DNA of 64,000 nucleotides from Pomphorhynchus laevis (GCA_012934845.2 WNNJ02001590.1:1-64000); one strand, 5' to 3'; shown: positions 23,256-35,135, counted from the stretch's first letter. Numbers and translations are program-made. Notes: a model not told the origin generated them from the sequence alone.

Positions 23256-25965
23256 CTTAACGATGACATTTCTAATGATAATTTAGAATTCAAGGTAGAA
23301 AGTGGTGCCACGAAAATATCTTCGACCTATAGTCAATATGGTAAAGGTGTACCGTTTCTCTCACAGCGATATTCAAACATATGAAACGGCACCTGATAAT
23401 TAAATTAAAGACTCAAATTAGAGACTGAAATCGTAGTATTTATTAGATAATGCGCTACGATATCATTAGTCGACATTTTCATACTAAATCGTTTTTAAAA
23501 CGTTAACTTCCTCACTCGGTATAGCTTCAAGTAATACGTATGCTTTTAATTCTCTGAGTGGATGTCTAAATGGGACTTATGACCTTAAGTCATCAACTGA
23601 CCGTTTGCACTTATAACTACCTGTTTTAATTCGGTATCTTGAAAAATAAGCGATTTCGGCAAAAAGAGCACTATTACTAGAAACTAATTAAGCGATAATT
23701 AATATTAGGTAACGTATCTAGTGCTCACATAAGATTTAGCTACTTTAACAATGCTATCATGTTTCGAGCCATATTCATCGCACTAATACGGAGCGAGAAA
23801 TACGCTAATGACGTATTTCTTCTAATAAAATTTGATAATTTACTTTTACGTTATTATAATACAAAGTATATTGTTTATTATCCATCTATAAAAAATTTTA
23901 ATAGTTTAAATAAATTATTAATAATATTTTGTTGATTTTATATTGTAATTGTAATATTTTAATAATATTTAATTTATACTTCTTTATTATGAAAATAAAG
24001 AATTATTTAACAATGTTTTAACAATATTTTGTTGATTAACTTCTCATTACCTTCTCAGATACACTCCAATATATTTTGACTTGAATCTTACGAGATTAAA
24101 ATCATTAAAAGAAAATCTGAAAAAACGCCACAATCCACGTTCCATATTCGAGTGACTAAATTTTATCCTCGACCCAACATAGCAGCGGGCCAAATACGCG
24201 CTTATAACATATTTCCTCTAGTAAAATTTGATTATTTAGTATATTATTCTAATACAAAGTATATTATTTATTATCCATAAAAAAATTTTCGCTTAAGAGT
24301 TTAGATTTATTTTTAATTATATTTTGTTGATTTATATATAAATTTGATATTTTAATAATATTTTGTTGATTAACTTATCATTTAAAAAAATAAAGACAAT
24401 TCATTAAACTTGCTTGAAAATTGACAGAAAAATAATGTCGTATCAATAATACACAGTTTCAGTATTTATGACAGCGGTAACATTACCGGAAAACAAAGTC
24501 CCCGGTCCTCAACGAATGCAATTTCAAAGTTAAAGAATAAATAATATTTTTTTCGACATTAAATCCATAAAATTGTGTACTATCTGATACTCTGATAATA
24601 TAACAGTTCATCCTGATCACCTCCATTATATGTTAATCGGTTCTTAAAAATTGTGTAATAGCAAACGCTAGCTTATAAGAAATCTAAATTATAGATTTAA
24701 ATCATATTAAATTTATGTATAATACAAAATACTTAGAAAATAAGATCAGATAACTAAATATATGTATTTTATACATAAAAAATTAATTATATTAATTATT
24801 CTAATTATATTAGATTTTATTCAATTAATATTTATATAACGATAGAATTTATAATAAAAATTTAAGCCTGACGCGATAATCCAGTTCTATCAATGAATAA
24901 AATGAGAATCGATCAGAATACTGAGTCGGCGAATTTAATCATTATTTAAGAATGATAAAGATAATTTAAATTAATAATAAATTGATTAAATTAATAATTG
25001 ATTAATATTTATTAATTAAATTTAATAATTTAAATTTAATTTAATAAAGATAATATTCACTGTCGTAGGTGAATATTCACTTTCATATAAGATATGAAAT
25101 ACTCTTTGGAGCAGATCAGATAACTCATATATTTTATCAGATCAGATAACTGAGTCATCGTATTTTATATTATAATCATATTAAATTTATGTATAATACA
25201 AAATACGTATACTTAGAAAATTAGATCAGATAACTAAATATATGTATTTTATACTATATATAAATATAAATAATAAATGATTATATTAGATTTTGTTCAA
25301 TTAATATTTATATAACGATAGAATGTATTATTAAAATTAAAACCTGACGCGATTATCCAGTTCTTTCAATGAATAAAATGAGAATCAGATCAGAATATTG
25401 AGTCGGTAAACTTTATACAATAAATTAAAAATAAAGATAAATAAATATAAATAATAGAAAATTATAAAATTTTATAGAATTTATATTTATATAATGATAG
25501 AATTTAATATAACGGCAGAAAAATAATGTCGTATCAATAATACATAGTTTCAGAATTTATGACATTAAATTAATTGAGGTTACATTACCGGGAAAACAAA
25601 GTTCCCAGGTCAATAATAACTTGTCAGTAGAATAAATCAGATCAGCTTACTGGACCTACGTATTTAATGCTGTATATAAATTAAAAATAAAGATAAATAA
25701 TTGTAATACAATTATAATATAATTATAATAATATACGATATATAGGGAATAGTGGTAATCAAGAGGAACTAAATTAAATTCGTAATTTTATATTCGAAAT
25801 TTCAAGGGAAACTAAATGTTAATTTCTGGTGATTTCACCAACAAATACCATATTAAATTTGGCTTTATGCTGCGAATATGATAATAGCTTTTTTAAGTAC
25901 GATCAGAAATGCAATATATTTCCTTCATTTCTGAAAATTTGGAAATGATTTAATTTCAAATATTT
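23256..25965. repeat. AT-rich nest of unclassified dispersed repeats
   Basis: No coding sequence. Two related blocks (24690-24930 and 25180-25415) share agatcagataactaaatat, cctgacgcgat and aatgaataaaatgagaatc. Two further pairs are 24423-24503 with 25513-25600 (aaaataatgtcgtatcaata) and 23760-23900 with 24150-24290 (tacaaagtatat, attatccat). Parts of the same family appear near 28100-28260, 43540 and 48810. No ends or coding capacity were identified. Confidence 0.65.
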
Positions 25966-25969
25966 AAAA

Positions 25970-27822
25970 TATAATAATTATTATTATTAGTATTACAAGT
26001 TATAGCCAAATGGCTGTTTCAACTGATCACATAGGAAATAAAAAAGAAAAGAAAAGAAGAAAAAAAGTTAATAGCGGTTACATAATATTGTATACATTCG
26101 GAATGCCATGATCGTTAATCCACTGACGAAGTTGAACTTTAAATTGAGATAAGTCCTTGGTACATGCTATTTCTCCTGGCAACGTGTTCCAGGCGTTTAA
26201 TGCTCGATGTGAGAGCCTAGCCAAACTCACTACTTTACCATGGGGAAACTTAAATAGTTTCAACGGGTGGCCACGATGCGTCTGAGAACAAACTTTAACA
26301 TAGCACGAGGTAAAACCATCTATCCCATTTACCATTCGCCATAATGCAACAAGGTCTAGGTAATATAGCCTCTGACCCAAAGATGGTATCTTTAGAAATT
26401 CAAGCCGTTCACGATATGAATATGATCCATCCATACACATTCGAGAACCTCTACGAAGGATTGACTCTAGTCTATTGAACTCTTTCTTAGTGTATGGAAA
26501 AACTGCTTGCACGCAGTACTCTATATGCGGGCGAACAAGAGCGCAGTAAAGCCGTTTGAAGACGTATGGATTAATACGATTAAATGCATTTTTGACGCAG
26601 TACATAGCTCGCAAAGCCTTGCTATGGGCAAACTCTGTATTTGATCGGGATTTCAATGTCCTATGCACCATGACACCCAGATCCCTATACTCCATGACGA
26701 CATTAAGAATTAAAGTTCCGAGGCGAAAACGACGGTCATCGCAACGCCTTCCTAATTTCATGTGGCCGCATTTGTCAACATTGATCTTCATACCAGTAGC
26801 CTCACTCCATTGATATATTTCATTAAGGTCTTCCTGCAGGGAAATGCCAAGCGGATCAATATCATCTACAGACCATATTTTGAGGTCGTCAGCAAAAGCA
26901 AGACAGGGACTCTGAATCCGCAGCAACAAATCGTTAAGGAACACAATAAACAGCAGAGGTCCTAGTACGGTACCTTGCGGAACACCACAGTAAACGCGTC
27001 TGGAAGTGGAAAGATGGGTGCCAACTCTCACCCTAAAGAAACGATGACGTAGGAAATCTTGAATCCAATTACACAACATTACAGGAATGCCGTAGTTAAA
27101 TAGTAATGCTACCAAGCTCTCATGCGGCACCCGATCGAATGCTCTTGAAAAGTCAATGAATACCACATTAATTGATTGGCCGCGACTGACCGCCTCAACC
27201 CACATTTCGCGTGAAGTCAATAAGTTTGTTAAGCAGGAACGACCAGGGAGGAAACCGTGCTGAGAAGACGACATTATTCCGAGTTCCCTCAAGTGATGCC
27301 TGATCCGGGTGGCGATCAACTTTTCAAGCACTTTGCATAGAGAACTAGTCAGGCTGATTGGTCTATAGTCAGTACAAGCCGTTGCAATGGTTTTCTTTGG
27401 GATCGGAACTACGATGGCAGTTTTCCAGACTTCAGGAACACATCCACTGGTCAAACTGTTCTCAAAAATAGCAAGAAGGGAAGGAGCCAAATATCTAGAT
27501 AAATTCTTCAAGAGAAACGGAGAAATGTCATCAGGGCCAGTAGAGCTAAATGGGTCAAGCTGATCAAGCTGACTTACAATCTCACTAATCGTTACTGGAA
27601 GAAAACGCGAAGATTGCTTTAATGCTACACCATGCGAAGTGATAGAAGCTCTTTGTGAATTATTTGTCGGTATCGAAAAAGACGTAGCAAGGCATTCCAC
27701 AATACCACTCTGAGAAGTTATCATACATCCCTCCGCATTAAGGACATACTTGATTTCTGTATTAAGGGTTCTGTTGCGACGAACATAGGCCCAGAATAGT
27801 TTTGGATTCCGTGTTACAATTT
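25970..27822 (-). mobile_element. CR1/Jockey-like LINE (family C), young 5'-truncated copy
   Basis: On the minus strand the copy begins abruptly at about 27822, inside the linker before the RT, and ends with a short 3' UTR, a small hairpin (CAGCC-ATTT-GGCT, 26007-26020) and an AATAAT-rich tail at 25970-25990. Flanks are AT-rich repeat sequence. Confidence 0.9.
26078..27822 (-). CDS. LINE reverse transcriptase (family C), uninterrupted frame
   Basis: The longest intact retroelement frame in the window: 548 codons from the Met at 27724, and open a further ~32 codons upstream (NPKLFWAYVRRNRTLN) to the truncation point. RT landmarks are VWKTAIVVPIPKKTI, YRPISLTSSLCKVLEKLI, QHGFLPGRSCLTNLL, VVFIDFSRAFDRVPHESL (motif A), CGVPQGTVLGPLLFIVFL (motif B), LAFADDLKIWS (motif C) and GMKINVDKCGHMKLGR. 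The thumb is complete to the stop at 26078. All catalytic aspartates are present, but the copy lacks its endonuclease and promoter, so it was dead on arrival. Lack of any disabling change suggests recent insertion. Confidence 0.92.
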
Positions 27823-28845
27823 ATAAATAATGAATAAATCAATTTATTTATAAAGTAATTATATGAACATTTATATTTTATAAATTAAAAATGAAGATAA
27901 ATAATTATAAATAATAAATAGTTATATATAATTTTATACAATTTATTATTATATCAAGTTAAAATTTATAATTAAAATTTAAAATAAAAGTTATTTTTCA
28001 ATTTTATAATTATATAAAATATGTAACTCAGTTAGCTGATTTAATTTATGAATTGCCTAATAAATAACAGACGTTGTATCAGAATAAGAATTAGAGGTCA
28101 TCAGGAGAAAAGGCTATGCTATCAGATTTCGGCCCCTAACTCCTCTCCTCAATAAAGCAGCGGGGCCAAATACATGCTAATGATGTATTTCCTCTAATAA
28201 CATTTGATTATCTAGTGTACCTTATTCTAATACAAAATATATTATTTATTATCCATCAAAAATTTTCATAATAATTAGATAATTAATAATTATAAATAAT
28301 TGTTATAAGATTTCATAATTGAAATTTTTAATAAAAAGAAGTAAAAATAGTAATAAAAAGAAATAATAAAAAGGAAGTAAAACTTTATAAATTTTAAAAA
28401 TTTACTCGACATCATTACAAATTGATCTATTTCGATAAACCTAAATAAAAATGGAAGTGTTTTTATGTACTTACAATTGGGTTGATTACAATATCTAGCA
28501 GCTGAATGATATTTGGACACCACGTAGAGAATTTAATATATTAACTTCGCGCTGTATTTTTTAAGTTTGATTGGCTAAAACAGATAGTACTGTTTATTAT
28601 AATTTTGATTTATAATTTTAAGGCTTCTACATATTACTTTAATAAAAGGTATAGTAGCGTTGGTGGGAAACTCGCTGAAAATTTGTGTATATGTTTAAAT
28701 TAATAGAAGTTCCCTTAATTTATAAAGGAATTTTTATTTCTAAAATGGTTTCTTGCGATTCATTTAAATGTTCAGAATTTTAGCGTTTAATTTAATTTTT
28801 TGTTTCTACATTGTAAATGGAAAAATATATTATTAATTATATATA
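27823..28845. other. AT-rich sequence with a dispersed-repeat copy
   Basis: Bases 28060-28270 carry the dispersed repeat (tatcagaataagaattagag, then cagcggggccaaata, then attatccat). The remainder is low-complexity A+T with only chance frames. Confidence 0.5.
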
Positions 28846-29200
28846 CTAAAGCGCAAAGAAGCTGACTGCGCTAAAACTGCTGAGCGAGAAAAAATATCGT
28901 CTCTGTCGACGAGTATCAGAAAAGATATACGATGGAAACTTGACTATGGCAATTCTCTTGATTAGCTCTGCTAATAGCATTGCCACCCCCAGACGTACAG
29001 CTACTTCAAATTCTGCGTGCGAAACACTCAGCAAGTGAAACGTTATCCCACGCAACACATTCAGATGATGTTATGGTCGATCTGCCTCCGGTTACCCGAT
29101 TTCTCATTGTGTCAGCTATGCGATCGTTACCAAGAGCTTAGTATTCTGCCACCGATGGGTTAAGCGCACTGCACTTACTAAATTTGACTGTACCAACCGC
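28846..29200. other. Unassigned segment of balanced composition
   Basis: A minus-strand frame of 70 codons (28846-29058) has no motif I recognise. Sequence composition changes sharply from the AT-rich flank, so it is probably the edge of an element; I found no snRNA or tRNA signature in it. Confidence 0.3.
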
Positions 29201-29204
29201 AGGA

Positions 29205-30395
29205 ATAAACTCAACGTAATCCATGGTTTGGCATCAAATGCCTACTCTTAAAGCGTCGACTCCGTCATGCTTTTCGAATCTATCACCGCTCTGTCAGACA
29301 TGATCTCCGATCGCTCACTCCGTATCTCCGTAATGGCTATCTTGCTCTTCGCCAGTATCATCTCCACCTACTATGTACCAAATGCAACTCCTTATGGTAG
29401 CATAAAATCAACACTTCATTAAACTCCAAGTCTTTCTGGCATACTTTTAACGCAATCCTTTCTCGCTCCTCTTCGTCTTGTAACATCAATCCCCGTGATT
29501 ATTTGTCATTTATTCAGATCACAGTATCCACATTGCTCTCTCACAACCCCGTCTCCATTCCATCTTACTGCTACTCGCCTCGCCTCACCCTCTCGGAACT
29601 CTTTCATATTTTCCCTGTTTTACCTGCCGAAGTCTCATCTGTCCTAATGTCTTTGCCCAACAAAACCTCACCTGCAGTTCCCCTGCCTAATCTCATTCTT
29701 AAATCCATTTGCTCGTCGATATCCCTTTTTCTCACCACCTTGTTTAACTCGTCCATCCGCAGTCGTATCTTTCCATCACACAGAAAATCCGCCATCGTTC
29801 TTCCCCTCCTTAAGAAACAATCGCTCGACTCCTCACTTCCTTCTAGCTATTGCCCCTTTTCACTCCTTCCTACTCTTTCTAAGCTCTTAGAAAGAGTTTA
29901 CTTTTTGCCAATTCTCCAAAATCCATCATTGTACCCCTACAACGCATCATCAACTCCACCGTTCAAGTGCTCCTAGTCTCCGTCGCTTTGACCACACATC
30001 CACATATCTTTCATAACTATCCTGGTCTACCATCCACATCATCATTCAACTCCGCCTTATTCTCGTAACTTTTCGTCTCATCGCTGTCGGCTCCCCATCG
30101 TTCATTAACATCCCTTTCATAAACGACACTCGTCCCACCTCTCTCTATCACTGCATTCCCGTAATTCCCTCTTACTCTACGTTCCCATTTACTCTAACAA
30201 CTACTATCTCCAATCCTTCCTCGTCGCCGCCCCACTCGCCTATAATCATATCCCACTCGACGTCCGCCGCGCTCCCTCCTTTATTGTATTCAAATGCCGC
30301 TTTCATACTCACCTCCTCGAAGCATGATTTAGATTTTTTTGTTGTGGTGGTCATGTAAGCGTGCGCCGGCACGCATTTGCCACGTAAAAAATATT
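29205..30395 (+). mobile_element. L2-type LINE (family A), internally deleted copy
   Basis: The 5' part (29220-29905) encodes the RT N-terminal region (LSNKTSP-like block [58 protein letters not shown]). At about 29900 it joins the thumb region (a NSPK-like stretch, then the conserved C-terminus), skipping RT motifs A to C. The 3' hairpin is at 30359-30374 with tail CCACGTAAAAAATA. The deletion joint differs from that of the 6.98-kb copy. Confidence 0.8.
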
Positions 30396-30838
30396 TTTTT
30401 ACATTGTATTATCTTGATCAATTCAATCCCATAATGTTCAATATTTTTATAACTGCATCAATCATCATTTTAGCGTTTATAAATATTACGGTTAAATTTC
30501 ATTGAGAATTTGCCATTGATACGTAACCGTGATAAAGTCAATGATTGAATGTATTGAAATACACCTTTCAACAGAATAAAAACTGTTAAATACTGTAGAC
30601 CTTGTATCAGTTTATAAAATTATTTAATAGAGAAGTTAGACGATTGAAATTGAAGATATTCTTTTGAATTATTAGATATTATGTGCTGCGATTATGTGCC
30701 GCGATTGGACCCTCAGGTCTGTGTCAAATTCTGGGTGGCTGAAACAATTATTGCTGACTTTTTTGAGATGCATATATACGTTACAATAACTATAACGCAT
30801 ATCTAACAAAAATTAAACCATCAAGTAAATATAAATAT
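30396..30838. other. Non-coding
   Basis: AT-rich sequence. A small local duplication (tatgtgctgcgatta/tatgtgccgcgattg) lies at 30670-30700. Confidence 0.4.
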
Positions 30839-31485
30839 ATGGATAAAATTGAATTAATAGAATCCTTAAATATTTTGATAAATCAAAATTATTTAAAGGT
30901 AGGGACATCTATATTTAGACAAATAAAAGGTGTTCCAATGGGTGGTAATAGTAGCCCAATTATAGCTGACTTGTTTTTAAGCTTTATAGAATATGAATTT
31001 GTTCATAACTGTTTAAAAAATAAATCTAAATTATATAAATATATGAAATATATGTTTCGATATATTGATGATATATGTGTATTTAACTCTAACAAATTTT
31101 ATTCAATAAGCGAACAAATTTATCCAGGTAGCCTCATTCTCAATAAAACCAATATTAATGATAAAGAAGGTGTATATCTAGATATGAACATTAAATTAAC
31201 ATTAACTAAAACTACTATTAATTTATATCGTAAAGATGACATATTTAAATTTACAAGAAACATATTTTTGCATGAGCATTCATGCATACCATATAATATA
31301 AAATATAATACATTAAATAATGAAATTTTAAGAATTGCAACAATATGTAACTGATATTGGCTTTCTTCAAAATCATTTAAATAATTTAATAGATACATAT
31401 TTTTAACTGGGTTTCTATAAAAATAGCATCAAGCAGAAAATAGTAAAATATATAAATCAACACAATAATATAAAGAATAAATTAG
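30839..31485 (+). mobile_element. Penelope-like element, RT C-terminal half
   Basis: A 171-codon frame (30839-31354) contains GVPMGGNSSPIIADLFLS (RT motif B of Penelope-like elements) and MFRYIDDICVFN (motif C with YIDD), then LDMNIKLT and a hydrophobic tail. The PMGG-SP-IADL wording distinguishes Penelope-like RTs from LINE RTs (PQGS). The frame breaks at 31354 and the sequence continues to a YINQHNN-like stretch near 31450. No GIY-YIG domain follows; instead the dispersed repeat at 31490 begins. Confidence 0.85.
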
Positions 31486-31489
31486 GGGC

Positions 31490-31770
31490 CGATACCTGAT
31501 AGCATAGCACTTCCTCCCGCTTACCTCTAATCCTTATACTGATACAACGTCTGATATTTATTAGTCAATTCATAAACATTGTCTTTTATTTTAAATTTCA
31601 ATTTTTTATTTACCTTGATTTAAATTATAAAAAATCTTATTACAATTATTTATTTTATTATTTAATTATTAAATTTTGATTTAGCATTATTATGCTTTGT
31701 TTGTTATATAGACTCAGTTAGCTGATTTGATTTATTTCAAACTTAATACGACATTTCAGTAATTAATAAT
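31490..31770 (-). repeat. Dispersed AT-rich repeat, inverted copy
   Basis: It contains ggggccgatacctgatagca and cctctaatccttatactgat, the reverse complement of the repeat at 28060-28170 and related to 180-260. It directly abuts the Penelope-like fragment. At 59.70-59.97 kb a similar arrangement (the tagtaaaatatataaatcaa element end, then a repeat of this family) is seen, so the repeat may be part of, or a preferred neighbour of, the Penelope-like element. Confidence 0.6.
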
Positions 31771-31933
31771 CTTTGATTTATAAACCGTAATTGATGTCGA
31801 AAACTCCTCTGAATAGGTGGATATTAAATTATTAAAACACTAAGACAGCATTCTTCACAGTTAAAGTTCATTAAATGCTTTTAAAAAATAAATACAATAA
31901 TCAAGTTAATTTATTAGTTCTAATTTATTAGTT

Positions 31934-32136
31934 CTACGGTCTCTGATCCTTCCTCGTCGCCGCCCCACTTGCCTGGAATCAGCTACCACTCGAAGTCTGC
32001 GAGGATCTCTCCTTTATCACATTCAAATACCTCCTCCGTTCCCACCTTCTCGACTCATGATTTAGATTTTTGTTCTTTTTTGTGGGCATGCAAGCGTGCG
32101 TCAACATGCATTTGCCACGTAAAAATAAATCTTTTT
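31934..32136 (+). mobile_element. L2-type LINE (family A), 3'-end fragment
   Basis: About 200 bp matching the last coding part (LAWNQ-like, then [14 protein letters not shown]) and 3' UTR of family A. The 3' hairpin at 32094-32110 is GCGTGC...CATGC with a G-U wobble, followed by CCACGTAAAAATAAATC. It is severely 5'-truncated. Confidence 0.8.
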
Positions 32137-32426
32137 TTCTAATCCAATTTCTAAAATGTTGCTTAAGTGAAATGTAAGATAGCACCAGTTAAACTTGTTG
32201 ACCATGGCCTGATATATCTGTTTTTTCTCCATAAGAATATAATCTTTCACTATTAATTTGTTTATTTTAGGCTCGTATAAATTCATAAATTGAACATCTT
32301 AACAACAGGAACTTGAATAACACAAGAGAACTCAATTTGAAATATATCCATTCTGATCTATTAAAAAATTTTTCAATATCCAGTAACAATCAGGTATAGT
32401 TGAATGACAATAACAAAATTATTTTG

Positions 32427-32465
32427 ATATTTCGCTAGAAACTACTAGCATCTTCAGAAATTAAC
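32427..32465 (-). ncRNA. Hammerhead-ribozyme-like motif, left arm
   Basis: Mirror copy on the minus strand: CTGAAGA (32458-32452), the same GCTAG/CTAGC stem II, GAAATATC (32434-32427). The core is identical to that of the right arm. Confidence 0.6.
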
Positions 32466-32515
32466 ACGAAAAAGAAAAAAATCACAAAATTTTTATTGAT
32501 TTTTTCTTTTTCGTA

Positions 32516-32564
32516 TTAATTTCTGAAGATGCTAGTAGTTTCTAGCGAAATATCAAAATAATTT
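32516..32564 (+). ncRNA. Hammerhead-ribozyme-like motif, right arm
   Basis: Core CTGAAGA (32523-32529), stem II GCTAG/CTAGC around TAGTTT (32531-32546), GAAA (32547-32550), then TATC (32551-32554), whose UC would be the cleavage step. Stem I is only imperfect (ATTAATT against AAAATAAT). Short stem III hammerheads of this type are known from Penelope-like elements. Activity is inferred only. Confidence 0.6.
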
Positions 32565-32804
32565 TGTTATTGTCGTTCAACTATACCTATTTGATACTGG
32601 ATATTTAAAAATTTAGAACTCAATTTCCTTTCGTATCCACAAGAGCGATGAATCTTTAGCACCAAATATGTTGTTAATAATAATGGTTTTCTTAAATACA
32701 AGATAAATAAGTCATCATAACAATCAACAAGACAAGTCAACAAAACAGTCAAAAACTCAAGCAATCGTCTTCATTGACTATCAATCGTCTTCCTTCTTCT
32801 TCCA

Positions 32805-32945
32805 TTTACGGCCTCAGGTCTAGGGGGATCTGAGTCTCCCAATCGATCCAACACGCCGCTTTTCGACTGAGCCACTAGGGGTCTTTCACCCCTCGAAGAA
32901 TCCAATCGGCGCGGACCATGCTGGGTAAACGAGAGACGAGGAGCT
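32805..32945 (-). repeat. tRNA-like, possibly SINE-derived segment
   Basis: The minus strand contains TAGTGGCTCAGTCGAAAAGC, a good match to a polymerase III A box (TRGCNNAGYNGG). About 30 bases later comes GACTCAGATCCC, a degenerate B box (GGTTCGANTCC). The composition is GC-rich against its surroundings. It does not fold as a complete tRNA by eye and no CCA-acceptor pairing is evident, so a decayed tRNA gene or SINE head is more likely than a working tRNA. Confidence 0.35.
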
Positions 32946-33390
32946 TATAATATGTTGTTACTATTCCATTGAAAATTGTGAATCTATGAAACGTTATTTT
33001 ACTATTAACGAACTTGTGTAGTTTATTGCACCGACAATTATTTCTACATATTTTCTGGCGTTAGAAAACTTGTGTAAATTACATTCTTATTAATAATAAA
33101 GATTTTATTAAAAAAAATACAACCGTATGTGGAAACAATTTGTCAAAAATTAGAATATATAAGCAAAAATCGAAGGATTAGTACCACATAAGGAGAGGAT
33201 TCTAGCAGACAGAGGTCAGCGGTCTAAACGGATGATCTCCATACCTCCCATCTGTTCGAACACATCACCTCCTTCAAAGCTTTGTTATTTCAGTCTGAAG
33301 GAGCCTTCCACTGCCTGTCTTCTTAAAGAACTTACGCTTCCGAACTCCACACCGCAGTCAAGGCCATTGCAGGTGAAACACCTTCGGAAC
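32946..33390. other. No supported feature
   Basis: A plus-strand frame at 33232-33429 lacks recognisable motifs. On the minus strand 33270-33400 reads NFSAKFRRCFTCNGLDCG, which could be the continuation of the unknown gene upstream (33391-34119), but no splice site was decisive. Confidence 0.3.
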
Positions 33391-34119
33391 TTAGCAGAGA
33401 AGTTTAGTGGTACCAAGTTTGCTTTGTAGTAAGGAGTTTTTTCTTTTTAATTTCCAACATGTTACTGTATCAGAGAAACAAGCACAACCGGAAACCTCAA
33501 GCCTTTTTAGAACCATTCTTTTTTCCACACTACAGCAGTAGTAATTTCCAGAATCGTTGTTGTCCTCCATCAGCGCTATAGTCGCAAGGTAGTCATTCCC
33601 ATAACCGTTGCAGTCATTGCTTCTGTTGTCTGATAGAACATCAATTACATCGACAATATTAAATGTATCTACAGTGTCAATCTCTGAACTATAAGCCCAG
33701 GTGTCCTCACAATCCTCATCACTGTCGTTTCCAGTTCTGATATCAATAAGAGCATCATCACACTCTCTTTCGGTTTCGATTCTGTTATCAGACAAGTCTT
33801 CATATCGTTCATCTGCATCGTCGATAGATCCCACGTTGATTTCTCCATGAACATATACAGTGCCATCTTTGCCCTAGATAAATATTTCATCACAATCGTA
33901 ACCTATGAACCACTGGAAGTTGACTTCGACATGGTTGATGTAAAAACGCAAAACACCCATCGAATTGAGAGAATCCAACAAGGAATGTTTAAGAGAGCGT
34001 TCCAAGCGTTCAGAAAAATCCTCTCGATCATCCACAGTATCTACCTGACGACTGTCCAGCGTTGGCCATGTCTTCAATAAGAATTCGTAAGCAAAATTCA
34101 TTAGACCACCATCCCCCAT
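33391..34119 (-). CDS. Unidentified acidic protein, possible host gene
   Basis: ATG at 34119 opens a frame of 81 codons (MGDGGLMNFAYEFLLKTWP, then RLERSLKHSLLDSLNSMGV, then VNFQWFIGYDCDEIFI). After one TAG (33874-33876) the same frame stays open to 33391 with KDGTVYVHGEINVGSIDDAD and a long Asp/Glu/Asn-rich stretch, then a basic C-terminus with Cys pairs. The lone stop is directly followed by GGC and preceded by an A/T stretch ending in atctag, so it could be the 3' splice site of a ~50-bp in-phase intron, as common in this genome, rather than a nonsense codon. Codon use looks coding-like. No family is recognised; a pseudogene is the main alternative. Confidence 0.45.
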
Positions 34120-35135
34120 AGTTATTTCTAAAAGTTACTTACAAATCCTTTTGAAGCTCTGACGTGCATAATTTGTCGTTGCTTTTTTTCGAATTTTTCA
34201 AAAGGTCGCTTTTGCTATCAAAGCAAAAATGAGAATGTAAATAATCACTGACAAAATATGAACTTCTCGTATCGCAATTATTTTAATGTATCCAGGCATT
34301 TAGATTAACAAACAGTAACGTTTGACATCAAAGCATTCCTGCAAAACCCAAATTATACATGTACGACTCGAATGCCGGTGCCTAGCTGTCAAATACCACG
34401 TGTATAGTTTCAATTACAGTCGCGAATCGTGCTTAACCGGTTTTCCTGAAAAATATTTTACTTTTTGTAATGAAAATAAATATTTCAAACGATACATCGA
34501 TTAACGAAAATCAGTCTGTTTGAAGATTAAGGAGAATCGACAAAAATAAGAAAAATAAACTATGAAAACATGTTATGTCTGGAAGAAATCACCTGACTTT
34601 GGGATACCCTATCATACTACTTCCGATAATCAAATCAATCATTTTTAGGTGGCAACTCTCTCGATATTTAAAAAGCTTCAAACTTTATTTACTTCAAGTT
34701 TTTATTTTATTTTTTGGCCGTGCAAATCTTATCTAACGATAAATCTTATCAGTATCGAAGATAATGAAACTATCTACACAAATTAAATTCATTGTAATGT
34801 ATTTCTTAAATATTTTTTGACTTTTAAAGTCGAAAAATAAATAAACTAAATTAAAAAGTTAAAATTTTCTCTGTTATAAATACTTACAATTCATAAAGTC
34901 TTCAAGTAAGGACGAAACGTCTTTATTCTCTCACTGCACGTATATCCCCTATCAATTGTAAGTATATAAATACTTACAATTGACAAGTATTAATCATATA
35001 ATTATAATCATATAAGTCATTGTTCCAAACGATTATGGACATTAAATTAAATGAATTATTTATATTTTATCATTTGGCTAAATTGCTGACAAGTTAATAC
35101 AGTTGGCTAGTTTAATAGAGGTTTACTAAATGGTA
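34120..35135. other. Non-coding
   Basis: AT-rich. A short direct repeat (aatacttacaatt at 34878 and 34968) is the only structure noticed. Confidence 0.4.

Larger units (their letters stand above)
32365..32622. repeat. Large imperfect palindrome, arms of ~120 bp
   Basis: The left arm (32365-32486) and right arm (about 32498-32622) are reverse complements with few mismatches, around a short A/T loop (acaaaatttttat). Each arm carries one hammerhead-like motif, so the two motifs are on opposite strands facing away from each other. Confidence 0.9.

Noticed and set aside
28846-29058. U2/U4-like snRNA near a GC-rich patch
   Set aside because: None of the conserved snRNA blocks (Sm site, branch-recognition or U4/U6 pairing region) is present.
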